Assembly: GCA_018287875.1 (NCBI GenBank)
Contig: JAGVVL010000008.1
Location: 31,100 to 95,099, forward strand
DNA: 64,000 nt
DNA from: Nigrospora sphaerica
Taxonomy: Eukaryota; Ascomycota; Sordariomycetes; Amphisphaeriales; Apiosporaceae
Direction: 5' to 3'
Shown here: positions 53,978 through 64,000 of the stretch, in pieces
How the letters are laid out: every line of letters begins with the position of its first letter
Numbering within the stretch: position 1 is the stretch's first letter
The notes under the pieces: generated by a model
Seen by the model: only the letters and a program-made list of their open reading frames with translations
What the model was told of the DNA's origin: nothing
The model's database searches: none
Position numbers and translations under genes: made by a program

Positions 53978-54499
53978 ATGCCTTCAGCCAACAGAAGCGA
54001 GGCAGCCGCCAGATGCCGTGCAAGCCCCGAGCGTTCCACTGAAGTCGCCGCCGTTATGACCTGGATGAGGAACATAGGTTTATCTCGGCTTACATGGAGA
54101 AAACCCCTTGAGGAATCTTCTGAGCCAGACAGCATCGATATGACCGAAGAGCAAGCAGCTAGAATGCTGTTGAAACTCAGTGCTCCCGATTCGGACTGCG
54201 CTACAGAGGCCACCTACACATCTCAACCGACGGGATCCACGACCCGGAGTCTACCCTTCCCAAAGTCTACACCAGACCATGGAAGCCATACCTCTCCAGT
54301 CTCTGGACTTCATGACGGCCTAGCAAACACGGAGGCCCTCGGCTCGCCTATACATTTCGAAAGATTTCCCAAGAGGCAAATCCATCGCCAAGGTGCGGCA
54401 GCCAATTCATCCCGTTCCGACCGAAACATCGACTACCGTCACTGCCAGATTATGTCGTTAGTAATGAGAGATTCTATGCAGCTGGGCAGGCAAAGTTAG
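53978..54499 (+). CDS. Hypothetical protein, low complexity
   Basis: The frame is open from an in-frame Met at 53912, but MPSANRSEAAARC at 53978 has the better context. It contains DSIDMTEEQAARMLLKLSAP, a short helix motif that I associate with fungal hypothetical proteins, followed by Ser/Thr/Pro-rich sequence and a basic end. No domain recognised; probably disordered and possibly nuclear. Confidence 0.4.
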   Translation: MPSANRSEAAARCRASPERSTEVAAVMTWMRNIGLSRLTWRKPLEESSEPDSIDMTEEQAARMLLKLSAPDSDCATEATYTSQPTGSTTRSLPFPKSTPDHGSHTSPVSGLHDGLANTEALGSPIHFERFPKRQIHRQGAAANSSRSDRNIDYRHCQIMSLVMRDSMQLGRQS

Positions 54500-54831
54500 T
54501 TGGGGTCAGGTTGAGAAATATACTGGCGACATCAAAGATTCATAATAGTAAAAGAACGTAGTCTTCATCGGGGTACATAGCTTCGGAGCAGGATAATAAA
54601 GAATTAAACGTATGATACATGTGTCCTAAGGTGATGGACACTAAAGCCATGAGGTCCAAAGTATATCATTCTATCCACCCCTTTCTGGCCGATGCAAGAA
54701 ACAAGTGCTAATCAAAACTAATAGCTAGAAGTGAGGTAGTTTCGCTTTTGACAACTTCATTCCCTATTGCTACCCTGATATGGCAAGGGCCGGCTATTTC
54801 ACTAAAGAAACCGCCCTATTTTCCCCTTTAT

Positions 54832-55412
54832 TCAAGATTTCTTGCCCTTCCCTTGTTGAGAAAGGATGCGCTGGGAGCGTCTGCTGCCCTTTCGTAATAG
54901 CTCCGGGTTCTTGCGTGCTAATTGTCGTAGCCGTTGTGATCTCCGCAACCTCTTCGAGAGTTTGTGCGGATAGTTAATCCTTTTGCTCAGCTTAGGAGCC
55001 TCCAGAGTTGTGAGTGAAGATTGTAGTCGTGATCTAGGAGAATTTTCCCTTCCAAAAATACTATTGTCAAAGAAGTAATCTCGGTATCGGGTGGAGCTGG
55101 CGACGGAAGTTGGTGTGCCTGGGTCCTCGAGGCTTTGGAACACCTTGCAACCATCATAGTAGGTGAGAAACAGCCCCCGATAGATAGCATAGCGTTCTGG
55201 ATATGGGCACTGACCTCTCCCAGAACAGAAAACGTACTACCTCTCTCATCCTCCCCGACTCTGTACATGGCACTGGAGAGGCGGATAGCAGTTGGCGGTG
55301 TTTGACTCATGCCAGGCGGCACAGTTCCAACCGGTGCCTCGGGTGAGCCGTGCCGTTGACACATTGACTGACCAGGAAGCGATTTATTAGCAGTGCATGA
55401 GCTGAAGCACAT
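54832..55412 (-). CDS. Hypothetical basic protein, two frame segments
   Basis: Segment one from 55412 (MCFSSCTANKSLPG) runs through SAMYRVGEDERGSTFSVLGE; segment two ends with a strongly basic tail (KLSKRLRRSQRLRQLARKN). They join near 55140 by an intron or frameshift I could not fix. No family recognised. It is convergent with the previous hypothetical gene. Confidence 0.35.
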
Positions 55413-55919
55413 CGGATGACTTTCGAAATGGCTGAACGGTATAATTAAGCCTGATATTTATCCACAGTAACCGGTAGCATGTTTTATTTGTGGGCGCTAC
55501 CCTTGAGGGCAGCATATGTACGCCAAGTCGGGCATTTATTGCGCCGGGTAGCCGTTTTCAGGCGCGCGGGTGAATTGGTGGCGACGGTTATCTCACAGAC
55601 ACGGTAGCCTATTAGTCAGGTTTATAAAGGACCCTGCTAAGGATGAGCAGTAGATTAAAGCATACGATGCATATGTACTATGCTGATTAGGGCGTGATAA
55701 AGCAGTGTATGTTGTTGTCCCCGATTTCCCGAGGCCCAGGAACGGACAAGGTCCTACATCGGCCTATTTTGAGAGAATCACTAGAAACTCTAGATACATA
55801 AGTTGGACCACCACGACTCGGGCCAGCCCATTAATGGGCTACATGTGAACTATCACCAACTTCAATATTGCCAGGCATAGTCACTTATAATAAAACAACA
55901 ACCACCCCCTTTGAGATAT

Positions 55920-56283
55920 AGTGAAGTTCAGGTTCAGCGTCCGCTTTCTAGCATCCGCACTTTTCGAGCTCATGGTAGAGTGGGGTAGCCCTACAGTGGG
56001 AAGTCGAGCCAATGAGGTACTTTCAGTCTCAACAAGAAAGGAATTTGACTCTATTAAAACGAAAATAGGAGCATCTTAATTTGAAATTGAACAAAATCCG
56101 AGTCCACATATCCTCTCCAGAATGTTAGCGGCATAATATTATGGCAGTGCTTCATCCAGATGCTGCTAAGGCTGATGAAAGGTACTTCCAATGCCCCAGC
56201 TCGTACTATGCAGGTACTGCACTTTTACCTTCAGCTCCAGAAGAGCTGTCACTAGAAACCGGACGGTGAACCTGAACGTCACT
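55920..56283. repeat. MITE-B copy 2 (364 bp, uninterrupted)
   Basis: Termini gtgaagttcaggttcagcg and ggtgaacctgaacgtcac are inverted partners. The interior is the inverted equivalent of MITE-B copy 1 without the MITE-A insertion, and so documents the empty site. Confidence 0.8.
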
Positions 56284-56730
56284 GTACAGCAAGCTCTAGA
56301 AGTCACAGAAATCATTCTCGAGACCCTATCGGACAGCCAGCGATTGAGGCAATTAGAAGCGCTTGTGGTGGCAGAGAATGGCGCGCCTAAGACTGCAGCG
56401 CGCCCTCACTGGAGTCGGCAGGTCCAGAAGGGTTTCGGCGCTTTCAACGATACTATAGCCGATACGCAGCATCGAAATAAAATTAAAAAGTGCGTTAGAG
56501 AGCCAAAGAACTAAAAACAGCGCAGAGCTCTCCCAAGGGCGCAGCAAGCCTTCATGGAAATGGCAGACATCCAGCAAGCCAAGGATCAATTGAAGGACAA
56601 GGCTGAAATCATTCGCCCACGGCGGTCTGTGCGGTAGCAGCAAAACAGGCGGTTGGAACAGCCTTAAATTGAACTAGGGCAGTCTGAGGATATAGAGGAT
56701 ATCCTCGAGCAGCTACAAGTGCTGTCTTAG
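56284..56730 (+). pseudogene. Relic ORF, possibly a transposase C-terminus
   Basis: One frame reads LETLSDSQRLRQLEALVVAE, then QVQKGFGAFNDTIADTQ, then helical AFMEMADIQQAKDQLKD, with several TAA/TAG interruptions at plausible Gln positions. The coiled, Gln-rich composition resembles the C-terminal tails of fungal DDE transposases. Weak. Confidence 0.3.
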
Positions 56731-56959
56731 CTATAGAGGCTTTGGGGTGGCTGCAAAACATCATAGTTAGGATGGTGTTGGGGAAAGTTGAAGTGGCCCA
56801 CCTCCGGGATGGCCCGAACAGTGGGTGTCTAAGTTATAGAGTTTGGTAGATTTTTGAAGAAGATGAGAAACTCTCCAACACTCTATGGTTATCATGTGCC
56901 AAGGTCGGGTTGCCAACTGCAGGAAATTGCAACTATCTACAAGTAGCAAAGGCACTCGG

Positions 56960-57520
56960 AGCCGCTTCCCTGAGTGTTCAGTGTCCTATCTGTGGCAACT
57001 GAAGCTTGAGCCACCAGATTAGTATGAGTTTGCAAAGCTGCTTAAATCGGGTTTCCACCTTTTTCCTTCGTTCTTTCTTCCCCTCCAAGGTGAAAAGACA
57101 GGTTTCCTCTGTTCGTCTCCGCCTATTCCAGCAACTGCTTACGGTGCGTCGTCCATAGGCTGCCCCGAAAAAAGTGCTTAACTGTTTCTTTTGCTTGACC
57201 ACATGGACAGCCAGAGATGGAGGAAATACTCTTCCCTAGCATAGAAGGAAGGGTGAGCCATGCCTGCGCCCCTGAGCGATCCCGCCATTCGGGGTGAGGG
57301 CAAAAGCGGTGCATGTAGGTGGGCGGGCCAATGGTTAAAAAAACCGGCAGAAAAGGTACGTACCGTGGTCTCGTAGACTTGTGGTAGTGTTCTTCTCGGT
57401 AGCTTATCGGAATCGTGACAAACACTCTCGGGCGCCTGAAGTAGTGAAGGCTATTTTTGCGTACCCGTAAGTTGTGAGCTTGGGGATGAGGCTCCTCAAT
57501 GAATCGAAATACCCCCATAT
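56960..57520 (-). pseudogene. Relic LINE C-terminal zinc segment
   Basis: The minus-strand frame contains CPCGQAKETVKHFF followed by WTTHRKQLLE, which resembles the C-terminal CCHC segment after LINE reverse transcriptases (compare CVCGQGRETVRHILVFCP in LINE-A). The surrounding sequence is degenerate. Confidence 0.4.
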
Positions 57521-58139
57521 CAGTTTAAAGTACGAGCCTTATATACTCAACCAACATCCTATGAATAACTTCACTATCACTAGTTCAGTAAATACACGGC
57601 CGAATTACTGTCTATACGAATGGCAAGGAATGGGGAAAGAAAGAGAGGAGAGTATTGGGATGTCATAAGGGGAGAGATATCGTGAGTAGCCCGGTTCCGG
57701 CTCGGTGGGCATTCTATCCTACTCTTGCCGTAATCCATGCCACAGGTCATGATCCGCAATACATCCTAGGCTTTTCTTTCCCTTCTGGCTCTGGTAGATA
57801 TACGTGAACGAGTATCAAGGAACGCCGAGGAGCTTTAAAATCATTAGTGAAGGATACCTGGAGCATGGATGCTGCACTGCTCCTTCCTATGCCCGTCTTT
57901 CTTATTTGGGAACAGAGAATCGTTGGGTCGCTGAAGTACATAGGACTTGGAATATTAGCAGCTTATTGATGGTTGTATGATGAGGAAATCAGTAGAAATA
58001 TCATTCAAACAGCAGTAGTGTAGACTACCTATGGAAAGCTACCTGACGAGGAAACCAGTAGAAGTGTTCTTAAAGCAGCTGTAGAGTGCTCCATGGAGCA
58101 TGTAGACAAAGGGTTCATTAGTTAGAACTTTATACTGCT

Positions 58140-59117
58140 TTACCGAATCTTCTGTGTCATGATCTTCCAGTGCTGTGACACGGCCGCTTCGCTTCGGCCT
58201 AGGCTTTTGGAAATCCAAACCCAGTCCATCCCCTCCTCTACCCATGCCCGCAGCCGCCTCTCTTCCAAGTCCGACCAACGACGCCGTTTGCCACCTTGAT
58301 CTTTATCCACTGTATGAAGGTTGGCAGCTTCAGAGGAGGTATCGTCACTCTGGTTGTCCACGTCGTCCTCTGCATCGTCCATACTTTCGTCATCGCTGGA
58401 AGCCTCCACCCAAGCCGATGGTCGGATAGCGACAATCCCTCTGTTGTCACGCTCTTTTGTGGTATTCAAATTGCCTTGCCCCGTCTCCCAGCTAGAGAGA
58501 TTCATGGCATAGTCTCGCACAGAACTCAGAAAGAGTTGGAGCATGACCATCCCTTTTACGCCATCAGAGAGATTCGCCGTACTCTTGATCAGTGTTTCAA
58601 CGGCGTTACTTAGTTGGAGAAGGTGCTCTGGAGAAAAGCCACAAGCATGGCATGTCTCGAAGGACTGAATTGCTCTGATGACAGGATGAGAAGACAGTGC
58701 CTTTGTAGGAATCCGCCGTGTCTTCCTAGTGTTCTTCGAAACGCGGCTGGATGTCCGTGGGTAAGTCGGACGCCGGGTACTCGGGATATTGTGACTGCTG
58801 AATTGTCGTCCGCTGTGTCTGTACCTGGGAGCGGGTGTTGTATCCACCGAGACAGAGGTCCGAGTTGAAGAACAGGAGGAGCTTGGGGTGGCACTACTCA
58901 GTTGCTTTTCGGTCTGGTCCTGGTGGCTATTGTTATTCCCTGTCGCGCTCATGGAGTGCGAAGGAGAGTTGGGTCTTCCCCGTGAATATGTTGTAGCTCC
59001 GGGAACACACATCGGCTGTGCTGGAGATAAAATTCGAGGCGTTTCGAAGCGCCGGGATGCCGAGTGGCGAGATGGTAAAGGTCGCAAAACTTTTTGGAAA
59101 GGATGGCAGGTCGGCAT
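58140..59117 (-). CDS. Myb/SANT-like domain protein
   Basis: A probable DNA-binding protein. The C-terminal 45 residues form a SANT/Myb-like unit (KRRRWSDLEERRLRAWVEEG, then WVWISKSLGRSEAAVSQHWK) with three spaced Trp residues. Before it lie an acidic Asp/Glu/Ser stretch and a helical region (SFETCHACGFSPEHLLQLSN, VKGMVMLQLFLSSVRDYAMN). The N-terminus is Ser/Thr/Pro-rich. The first ~40 residues may be out of frame: an overlapping frame starting at 59124 (MSNADLPSFPKSFATF) looks more natural, requiring a shift near 59030. One of three same-strand genes in tandem. Confidence 0.6.
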   Translation of the reverse strand: MPTCHPFQKVLRPLPSRHSASRRFETPRILSPAQPMCVPGATTYSRGRPNSPSHSMSATGNNNSHQDQTEKQLSSATPSSSCSSTRTSVSVDTTPAPRYRHSGRQFSSHNIPSTRRPTYPRTSSRVSKNTRKTRRIPTKALSSHPVIRAIQSFETCHACGFSPEHLLQLSNAVETLIKSTANLSDGVKGMVMLQLFLSSVRDYAMNLSSWETGQGNLNTTKERDNRGIVAIRPSAWVEASSDDESMDDAEDDVDNQSDDTSSEAANLHTVDKDQGGKRRRWSDLEERRLRAWVEEGMDWVWISKSLGRSEAAVSQHWKIMTQKIR

Positions 59118-59205
59118 TGCTCATCAGAACGGAGATTTCGGCTTCCGACCTCTTCCTCTACGCTCTTGTGTAATTGGTGTTGTCCGCCGATGGCCTAATG
59201 GCGGG

Positions 59206-60221
59206 TCAATATGGACATACAAACGTCGGTTGAATGTAAAGAGGAGAACCAACGTTGTTAACCACGCTATTGATAGGTGGGAGCAGAGGCTTGGGCGCAA
59301 CGCTTGATGAGCTAGAGCATGTCTTGTCGATCTCAAAGAAGTCTAGCACCCCGATGGCACGCTCTTCGCCGCCAAGCTTTTGTGCTGTACTTCCAGCTGG
59401 CACCCCAGGACGATCGGTGCAATCCCTAATAGTTTGGTTGCTTCCAGGAGTGACTGCATACATTCAAACTCAGCATTAGGCTTCCATCTTCTTATATATT
59501 ACTTACCTGCGCTTCCTTGGCTCCCAATATCATTTCCATGATTCAATCCTTCTATCGAACGGCTTGCCGAGTCGAAGACTGATGAGCAGGTCTCATGACC
59601 GTCAAGCCCTTTTAGAGTTGTCTGCTTAGAGGAAAGCTGAGAGTTCTGTCCGTTAGGTAGTAGGGGACCAGGAACAGGGTCAACCAAAGGCTCATCTGGG
59701 ATGGGTGGACTGGCGAGTGCTGAAGTTAGGCTGTCACCGGTATTGGAAGCCAAGTTTGCCATTGTCAAGCTGCAAAGGGCTGGCTCGCTACCCTTGCAGG
59801 CCTCTGGACGAGTCAACTGAAAGTCTTTGCGGGCGGCATTACCCACACACATATCGGTGGCGGACAACGGGTGTTTAATATTGCCTATTCCCTGTGAGTC
59901 AAAGTCTGGAGAAGAATAAGAAGACGTACATAAGAGATCTACAGTCCGGGCTCCTGTCGGGACTGTAGTTTCAGTTTTCAGGATGGCTTGGGGACCAGGA
60001 GTCACCATTGGGGGTTGACAGACTGTTTCCTGTCCTTTTTCGTATTTTCGTCGTTCAAGCTCTCTTTTATTTCGTCTTTCTTCTTTGTTCTGAATATGCT
60101 TCCCAAGCGATTCGACGTTGTGTGTCTGCAGAAACTTTGCTGGAGCCATCCCGAAGAGCGAAGGGTGATGTGAAGACACAAGTAGCGGGTTAAGTAAAGT
60201 CTGAAGAGGAATGTGAACCAA
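59206..60221 (-). CDS. Hypothetical protein with basic coiled N-terminus
   Basis: Start at 60221 or the internal Met MAPAKFLQTHNVES. A basic charged helix (KEERRNKRELERRKYEKGQ) recalls a bZIP basic region but lacks a clear leucine zipper. Ser/Pro-rich sequence follows. A 53 bp intron (59454-59506, gtaagt...gctgag...tgcag) links GSA to VTPGSNQTIRDC, continuing to VLDFFEIDKTCSSSSSVAP and stop 59206. No function assigned. Confidence 0.45.
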
Positions 60222-60499
60222 AGGAATGACTCTAAAGTGACGGAAAGTCAGGTATTTATATAGCCTTGGAGCCAGTATTGGGTTTTATAACCTACACCGC
60301 CTGCTGCCCAACAGTTGGCACGATGACTATTCCACCTGGACTGAGAGAGGTGCCAAACTGGTCTGCTGCAGATCACTCTATCACGAGGGCACGAAACGTA
60401 GAGTGGATATAGCCATGTCAGAACCAAACCTCGTCATTCTTGCCGGGTTTCCCGAGGGAAGACCTGTCAGCAGATCACGCAGTACGTCGTGGCACTTCA

Positions 60500-60922
60500 T
60501 CAGCCAGCGGTTGTAACCTCGGCAGAGGCAAACATGACCCATCCCCACCTCGTATATGCAAGGACTTCTGCATGATTCAGGTCGTGGTAAGTTGTAGAAG
60601 GATTGCAGCGGATTGACTCAGGGCCAAGACTAAGGCTTCCTGAAGAAGCAATTCTTGACTCATGGAGCCTTTCGTAGCGATCGAGTGATCCTTGCAGAAC
60701 CTTGTAGGTTTCCAGAACAGGAAAATACTTGGACGCCGACGTGTTTGTAGATGGAGTTAGTGGATTGATCAACCCACCTAGATGCTGGAACCCTGGTAAG
60801 TATTGGTCGTGATGAGTCACTGACCTGCATGTCCTGAAACCTAAGCGCCACTCCGTCTCCCTCAGACGCCGCAGCAGGCTTGGGATGTACCATACGGGGG
60901 TTAGGATGGCGTCCTTCGTCAC
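60500..60922 (-). CDS. Hypothetical protein
   Basis: A 140-codon frame with protein-like composition (LRRLRETEWRLGFRTC, FPVLETYKVLQGSLDRYERL, PSTTYHDLNHAEVLAYTRW). No domain recognised. It lies upstream of and on the same strand as the two preceding genes. A partial or spliced gene is possible. Confidence 0.35.
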   Translation of the reverse strand: MTKDAILTPVWYIPSLLRRLRETEWRLGFRTCRSVTHHDQYLPGFQHLGGLINPLTPSTNTSASKYFPVLETYKVLQGSLDRYERLHESRIASSGSLSLGPESIRCNPSTTYHDLNHAEVLAYTRWGWVMFASAEVTTAG

Positions 60923-60928
60923 CGACTG

Positions 60929-61570
60929 ATATGACTCAGTGGCTGCATTGTATCACTCGAAAGATTACCCTTTAGGGAAATGTGCTTACGGGTCTTGAGT
61001 AAGTAGTGTATGGCGACCTAAGGTTACAATAGGGGTAGAGGTGGAGGGTAACGGGGGTCATGAGTCAAGACCCTGTGAGAAAGTATTAACTACGGCGCAA
61101 GACTACGAAATCGGGTGAATATCACAAAGATAGGGGATGTAGGAAATGTGCGGGCTGACGAATTGGTGTACATTTAGAAGTGGAAAATGGGCTATTGTTA
61201 GGCCGGATGTCACCAATCGAAGACTGCATGGGTCGTACTCTGCTACAGAGAGTAGTATGGCGCTCCTATCCCATACGCAACATGACACAGTGGCTGCATG
61301 GTATGACTAGAAAGGTTACCCTTTAGAAATCTGCTTATGGGTGTTGAGGGGGTGGTACATGGCCACCATTGGTTACAACAGAGGCAGAGGTAAGGGGCAA
61401 CTGCAGTAATGAGTCAAGACCGTTAAAGGAAAGTATCAGCCACGAAAACATTACCATGTCGGGCAACTATCTCAAGGAAAGGACATATATGACACAGGCC
61501 GAGTGAAGAGCAGGTACACACCGAAAAGTGGCATATGGGCTGTTAATTAAACAGAATATTACGAATCGAG
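60929..61570 (+). repeat. Diverged tandem duplication, unit about 300-350 bp
   Basis: The second unit (from about 61279) repeats the landmarks of the first (from about 60929) in order: gtggctgcat, gttaccctttag, ggttacaa, atgagtcaagacc, and a gggctgtt / gggctattgtta block. It is non-coding and of unknown origin. Confidence 0.6.
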
Positions 61571-62490
61571 AACTGTCCAGTTCGCAACGAATAACACCCC
61601 GCTATGGCCGTCGATTGAACTGGATTGACTGCAAGCCGAATATTAGCTGGCACGAGGCTATTGGTCAAAGGGCTGACGGAATGGGAAGGGGAGGCACGCA
61701 GAGCGCGTGGCCAAGGCCAGCACCCTCCTCTGGACTGGAATGAACGGGCAAATGAAAAGGGTAGGTACTAAAAGGAACTTGAAGGTACTTGGCTTGCGAA
61801 GCCCCACAATAAGGACGCGAAAAGCAGCGAGAGGTGCTATGGCCGAGGATTTCCCGAAGTGGCAATCGCCTAAAATGGCAAGCCAGTGCCGCCATTTCCG
61901 AAGGCAGACAAGCCGTCTCATATATTACTTTTAAAATAATTGAATAATTATTTAACATAGTTACACATATTTCAAGCGGTTTTATAAGTATAACATAGCT
62001 ATTAATATAAACTTACTCTTGTTACTTAACTACTCTTCATATGATTTTACTCTTTAGAGTACGTATCTATATCGTTTTAATTTAAAGGATACTAATCCTC
62101 GCTAATATTACGTATTTCTCTTTACTAATAATGGGCCTTCTTTACTCTTTAACGGTTCATGATCGGTGTGGTGGCCCGAGTGGTGGATGTTGAACTTATA
62201 CTATTTGATTAGAAAACGTCCTGCTTAATAACCCCTACAACTTAACATGGCTGTAGCTCTAGTCGTAACCATGACCCTAGATATATCTAGCAGTATTGAT
62301 GGCACCACGACACGTTGAAGATTGAGCCGACATCGGGGTCGAAAGATGTGTGAAATCGAGTATGCTTTAATGTATCCGTGGAGGAATCGGCTTCGGCGTT
62401 CTTCAGGCGAGGGTCGGATTGACGGGGCGATTCGAAAAGGTTCCAAGACCACCGCTTAGGCACATCCTCCACGGCCATGCTGCGTTCATC
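61571..62490. other. Non-coding; AT-rich island 61920-62260
   Basis: From about 61920 the sequence becomes strongly AT-rich with many TA dinucleotides, as in RIP-mutated fungal islands. No gene recognised. 62300-62490 is probably 3' flank of the peptide gene. Confidence 0.45.
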
Positions 62491-62697
62491 TTAACAGCAG
62501 CGGCAGCCGGCGCATAGCAGGTACGTGGCAAAATCGTCGCCGGACTGGGCAACGCGCTTGAGCAGAGACATTCCGGGGACGTCCTGCTTGACCTCGAAAG
62601 GGACAGCCCCGGTGTTGTCGCTGTCTGGGAGCAGCGGAGCGGCCAGAGCGCCGCTAGCGAGGAGGGTGACGGCCAAGAAGATATTGCTGAAATGCAT
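62491..62697 (-). CDS. Small secreted peptide precursor with Kex2 site and CAGCRCC tail
   Basis: A 68-residue ORF. Residues 1-19 (MHFSNIFLAVTLLASGALA) form a typical signal peptide with an ALA-A cleavage site. An acidic propeptide follows and ends in a dibasic LLKR at about residues 45-48, a Kex2-type site. The last 20 residues are VAQSGDDFATYLLCAGCRCC: four Cys packed at the extreme C-terminus. No intron or frameshift is needed. The layout (signal, pro-region, KR, short Cys-tailed mature peptide) fits a processed secreted peptide or effector-like product; the family is not recognised. Confidence 0.6.
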   Translation of the reverse strand: MHFSNIFLAVTLLASGALAAPLLPDSDNTGAVPFEVKQDVPGMSLLKRVAQSGDDFATYLLCAGCRCC

Positions 62698-63594
62698 TTT
62701 GGACAGTGGGGAACAGTTGAAGCTTTAGAAAGGAGAGGCGGCGAGGACGGCGAGAAGGATAATAGCGGCGACAGCGGCAAGGACGGTGAAGACGGCGTTG
62801 AATGGATGGTGGTGGTGGTAATAAGATGCATTCTACAAGAGAAAGAGCCGGCTTAATATATGTTCTACCGACCTGTTCATAGTGTCCCAAGTCATGTCAT
62901 CGCCGATTAATGATATTCGAAGTTCTTTTCCTTTGTTCTTCGACAAGTTTCCTAAGCTGAGCTTGATGCTTCACAATGGGGCGAAGTTGCTGACAACAAC
63001 TTGGCTGACCGCTGCGGCTGACGACTTGGCGTTGTGACGATCGCCTTGCCCACGGCGGAGCGATTAGTCCGGTCTAAAGCTAACACTCCCCACAAGCCGA
63101 CGCTAGGCCATTATGATCTGTAAGAAGTCGATCATTTCCCTAAACATGCCACAGCGCGGATAGCACTAGTGGTGTATGGGTACATGGGTCGCCGGCGAAG
63201 ATAGATACGTACGTAACGAGACAACCCACGAGCTCAAGCAAAGGATCGTCTGGGAACAGGGGAGATATGGTGCTGTTGCTGAGGTTTGTTATTTCGTTGG
63301 TGGCGGAGGTACGCCGTGGTCGGCCGCCTGGCGTGAAGTAAAGGACAGCTAATAGAATACCAGCAGCAATTGGATCGGTTGATACAGATATACCGAGGAC
63401 CAAAAATATTTAGAATAAGCCTTCTATAGACATGCTTAATACTAGATTCACTTAGAGGCTTATGAATTGTGTCTCATATTCTTCAAGGGGAATATACAAG
63501 ATATAAAGACGTTAAAGTACAGAAGATCTGCTTATCCCTAACGTGATAGTTTAGAAAATGAGAGATAGGGTTGGCTTAAACCAGACGGCCATTC
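62698..63594. other. Intergenic, no convincing gene
   Basis: Includes the promoter of the small peptide gene. A minus-strand ORF at 63140-63403 has hydrophobic stretches but no recognised family. Confidence 0.4.
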
Positions 63595-63972
63595 CTAGTA
63601 GATGGTGCCGCCGCGGGTCGCCGCCTCGAGCTCGCCCTCGTCCTTCTTGTAGATCGTACCACCACGGGTCGCCGCCTCGAGCTCGCCCTCGTCCTTCTTG
63701 TAGATCGTACCACCACGGGTCGCCGCCAGCTCGCCCTCGTCCTTCTTGTAGATCGTACCACCACGGGTCGCCGCCTCGAGCTCGCCCTCGTCCTTCTTGT
63801 AGATCGTACCACCACGGGTCGCCGCCTCGAGCCCGCCCTCGTCCTTCTTGTAGATCGTACCACCGCGCGTCGCCACCTCAAGGCCACCTTCGTCTCTTTT
63901 GTTCATGGAAAAGTCGTCATCATCGTAATAGTCCATGGGGCTTCGCTCTAAAGAGTACGAGTTAGAACTCAT
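63595..63972 (-). CDS. Repeat peptide precursor with dibasic sites (candidate RiPP precursor), 5' part off window
   Basis: From Met 63972 there is an acidic leader (MDYYDDDDFSMN) and then six tandem units of 17 residues (one has 16), each beginning with KR or KK and reading DEGELEAATRGGTIY or a close variant. The 51 bp DNA repeats are nearly identical. Dibasic-separated repeats ending in Tyr are the layout of fungal Kex2-processed precursors, including dikaritin-type RiPPs. No signal peptide is seen in this exon, but the frame stays open through the remaining 28 bases to the window edge (FFLSIKL precedes the Met), so the secretory leader may lie outside. No UstYa-like (DUF3328) modifying enzyme is visible in the window. 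An ordinary repetitive intracellular protein remains possible. Confidence 0.55.
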   Translation of the reverse strand: MSSNSYSLERSPMDYYDDDDFSMNKRDEGGLEVATRGGTIYKKDEGGLEAATRGGTIYKKDEGELEAATRGGTIYKKDEGELAATRGGTIYKKDEGELEAATRGGTIYKKDEGELEAATRGGTIY

Positions 63973-64000
63973 TAACTTAATGGACAGAAAGAACCTTAAC

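Noticed and set aside
63595..63890. CRISPR array suggested by 51 bp direct repeats
   Set aside because: No unique spacers; the repeats are contiguous and coding, and the genome is eukaryotic.
63558..63965. Plus-strand repetitive ORF (RPSCRSYHHGSPPRA repeats)
   Set aside because: Antisense of the repeat precursor; the minus-strand version has dibasic sites, an acidic leader and no Arg/Pro/Ser bias typical of shadows.

Overview
The window reads as nuclear DNA of a filamentous ascomycete (Pezizomycotina, probably a Sordariomycete). Genes carry 50-90 bp introns with GT...CTRAC/CTAAC...AG signals, there is a Zn2Cys6 regulator, the retroelements are Tad-like LINEs, and transposon ORFs are interrupted almost only by TAA/TAG where Gln codons are expected, the mark of RIP-like CpA-to-TpA mutation. 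I found no rRNA, tRNA or CRISPR array.

Layout: 1.1-3.5 kb, a secreted GH3 beta-glucosidase; 5.5-7.5 kb, a relic FAD monooxygenase split by a 5'-truncated LINE; 7.5-19.8 kb, a transposon block (LINE-A, small solo LTRs, a decayed Harbinger-like transposase, LINE-B); 20.3-36.7 kb, a compact catabolic-looking cluster (GH3/PA14 beta-glucosidase, DUF3500 protein, FAH-family hydrolase, Zn2Cys6 regulator, small conserved protein, salicylate-hydroxylase-like FAD monooxygenase, alpha/beta hydrolase, quercetinase-like cupin dioxygenase); 37.3-42.6 kb, a second nested transposon block (pogo/Fot element, LINE-A copies, solo LTRs); 43.5-45.4 kb, an Est1-type protein; 45.9-57.5 kb, solo LTRs and two MITE families around a membrane protein and a MADS-like protein; 58-61 kb, three tandem hypothetical genes including a Myb/SANT protein; 62.5-64 kb, a tiny secreted Cys-tailed peptide and, at the edge, a tandem-repeat peptide precursor with dibasic sites resembling fungal Kex2-processed RiPP precursors.

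The cluster enzymes could form one route: deglucosylate a plant phenolic glycoside, open a flavonol-type ring with the cupin dioxygenase, hydrolyse the ester, hydroxylate the aromatic acid, and hydrolyse the ring-cleavage product with the FAH enzyme. A CGG-N5-CCG palindrome, the kind of site Zn2Cys6 proteins bind, lies in each of the three divergent cluster promoters and upstream of both GH3 genes, suggesting a shared regulon. The left-hand GH3 plus monooxygenase relic looks like a partial duplicate of the cluster.

Most genes, and the transposons, need one or more single-base additions at homopolymer runs to read through. This is either systematic undercalling in the assembly or widespread decay, and it affects every call of 'broken'. 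Separate from this, the second GH3 gene has a ~74 bp internal inversion that places its catalytic Asp segment on the opposite strand.
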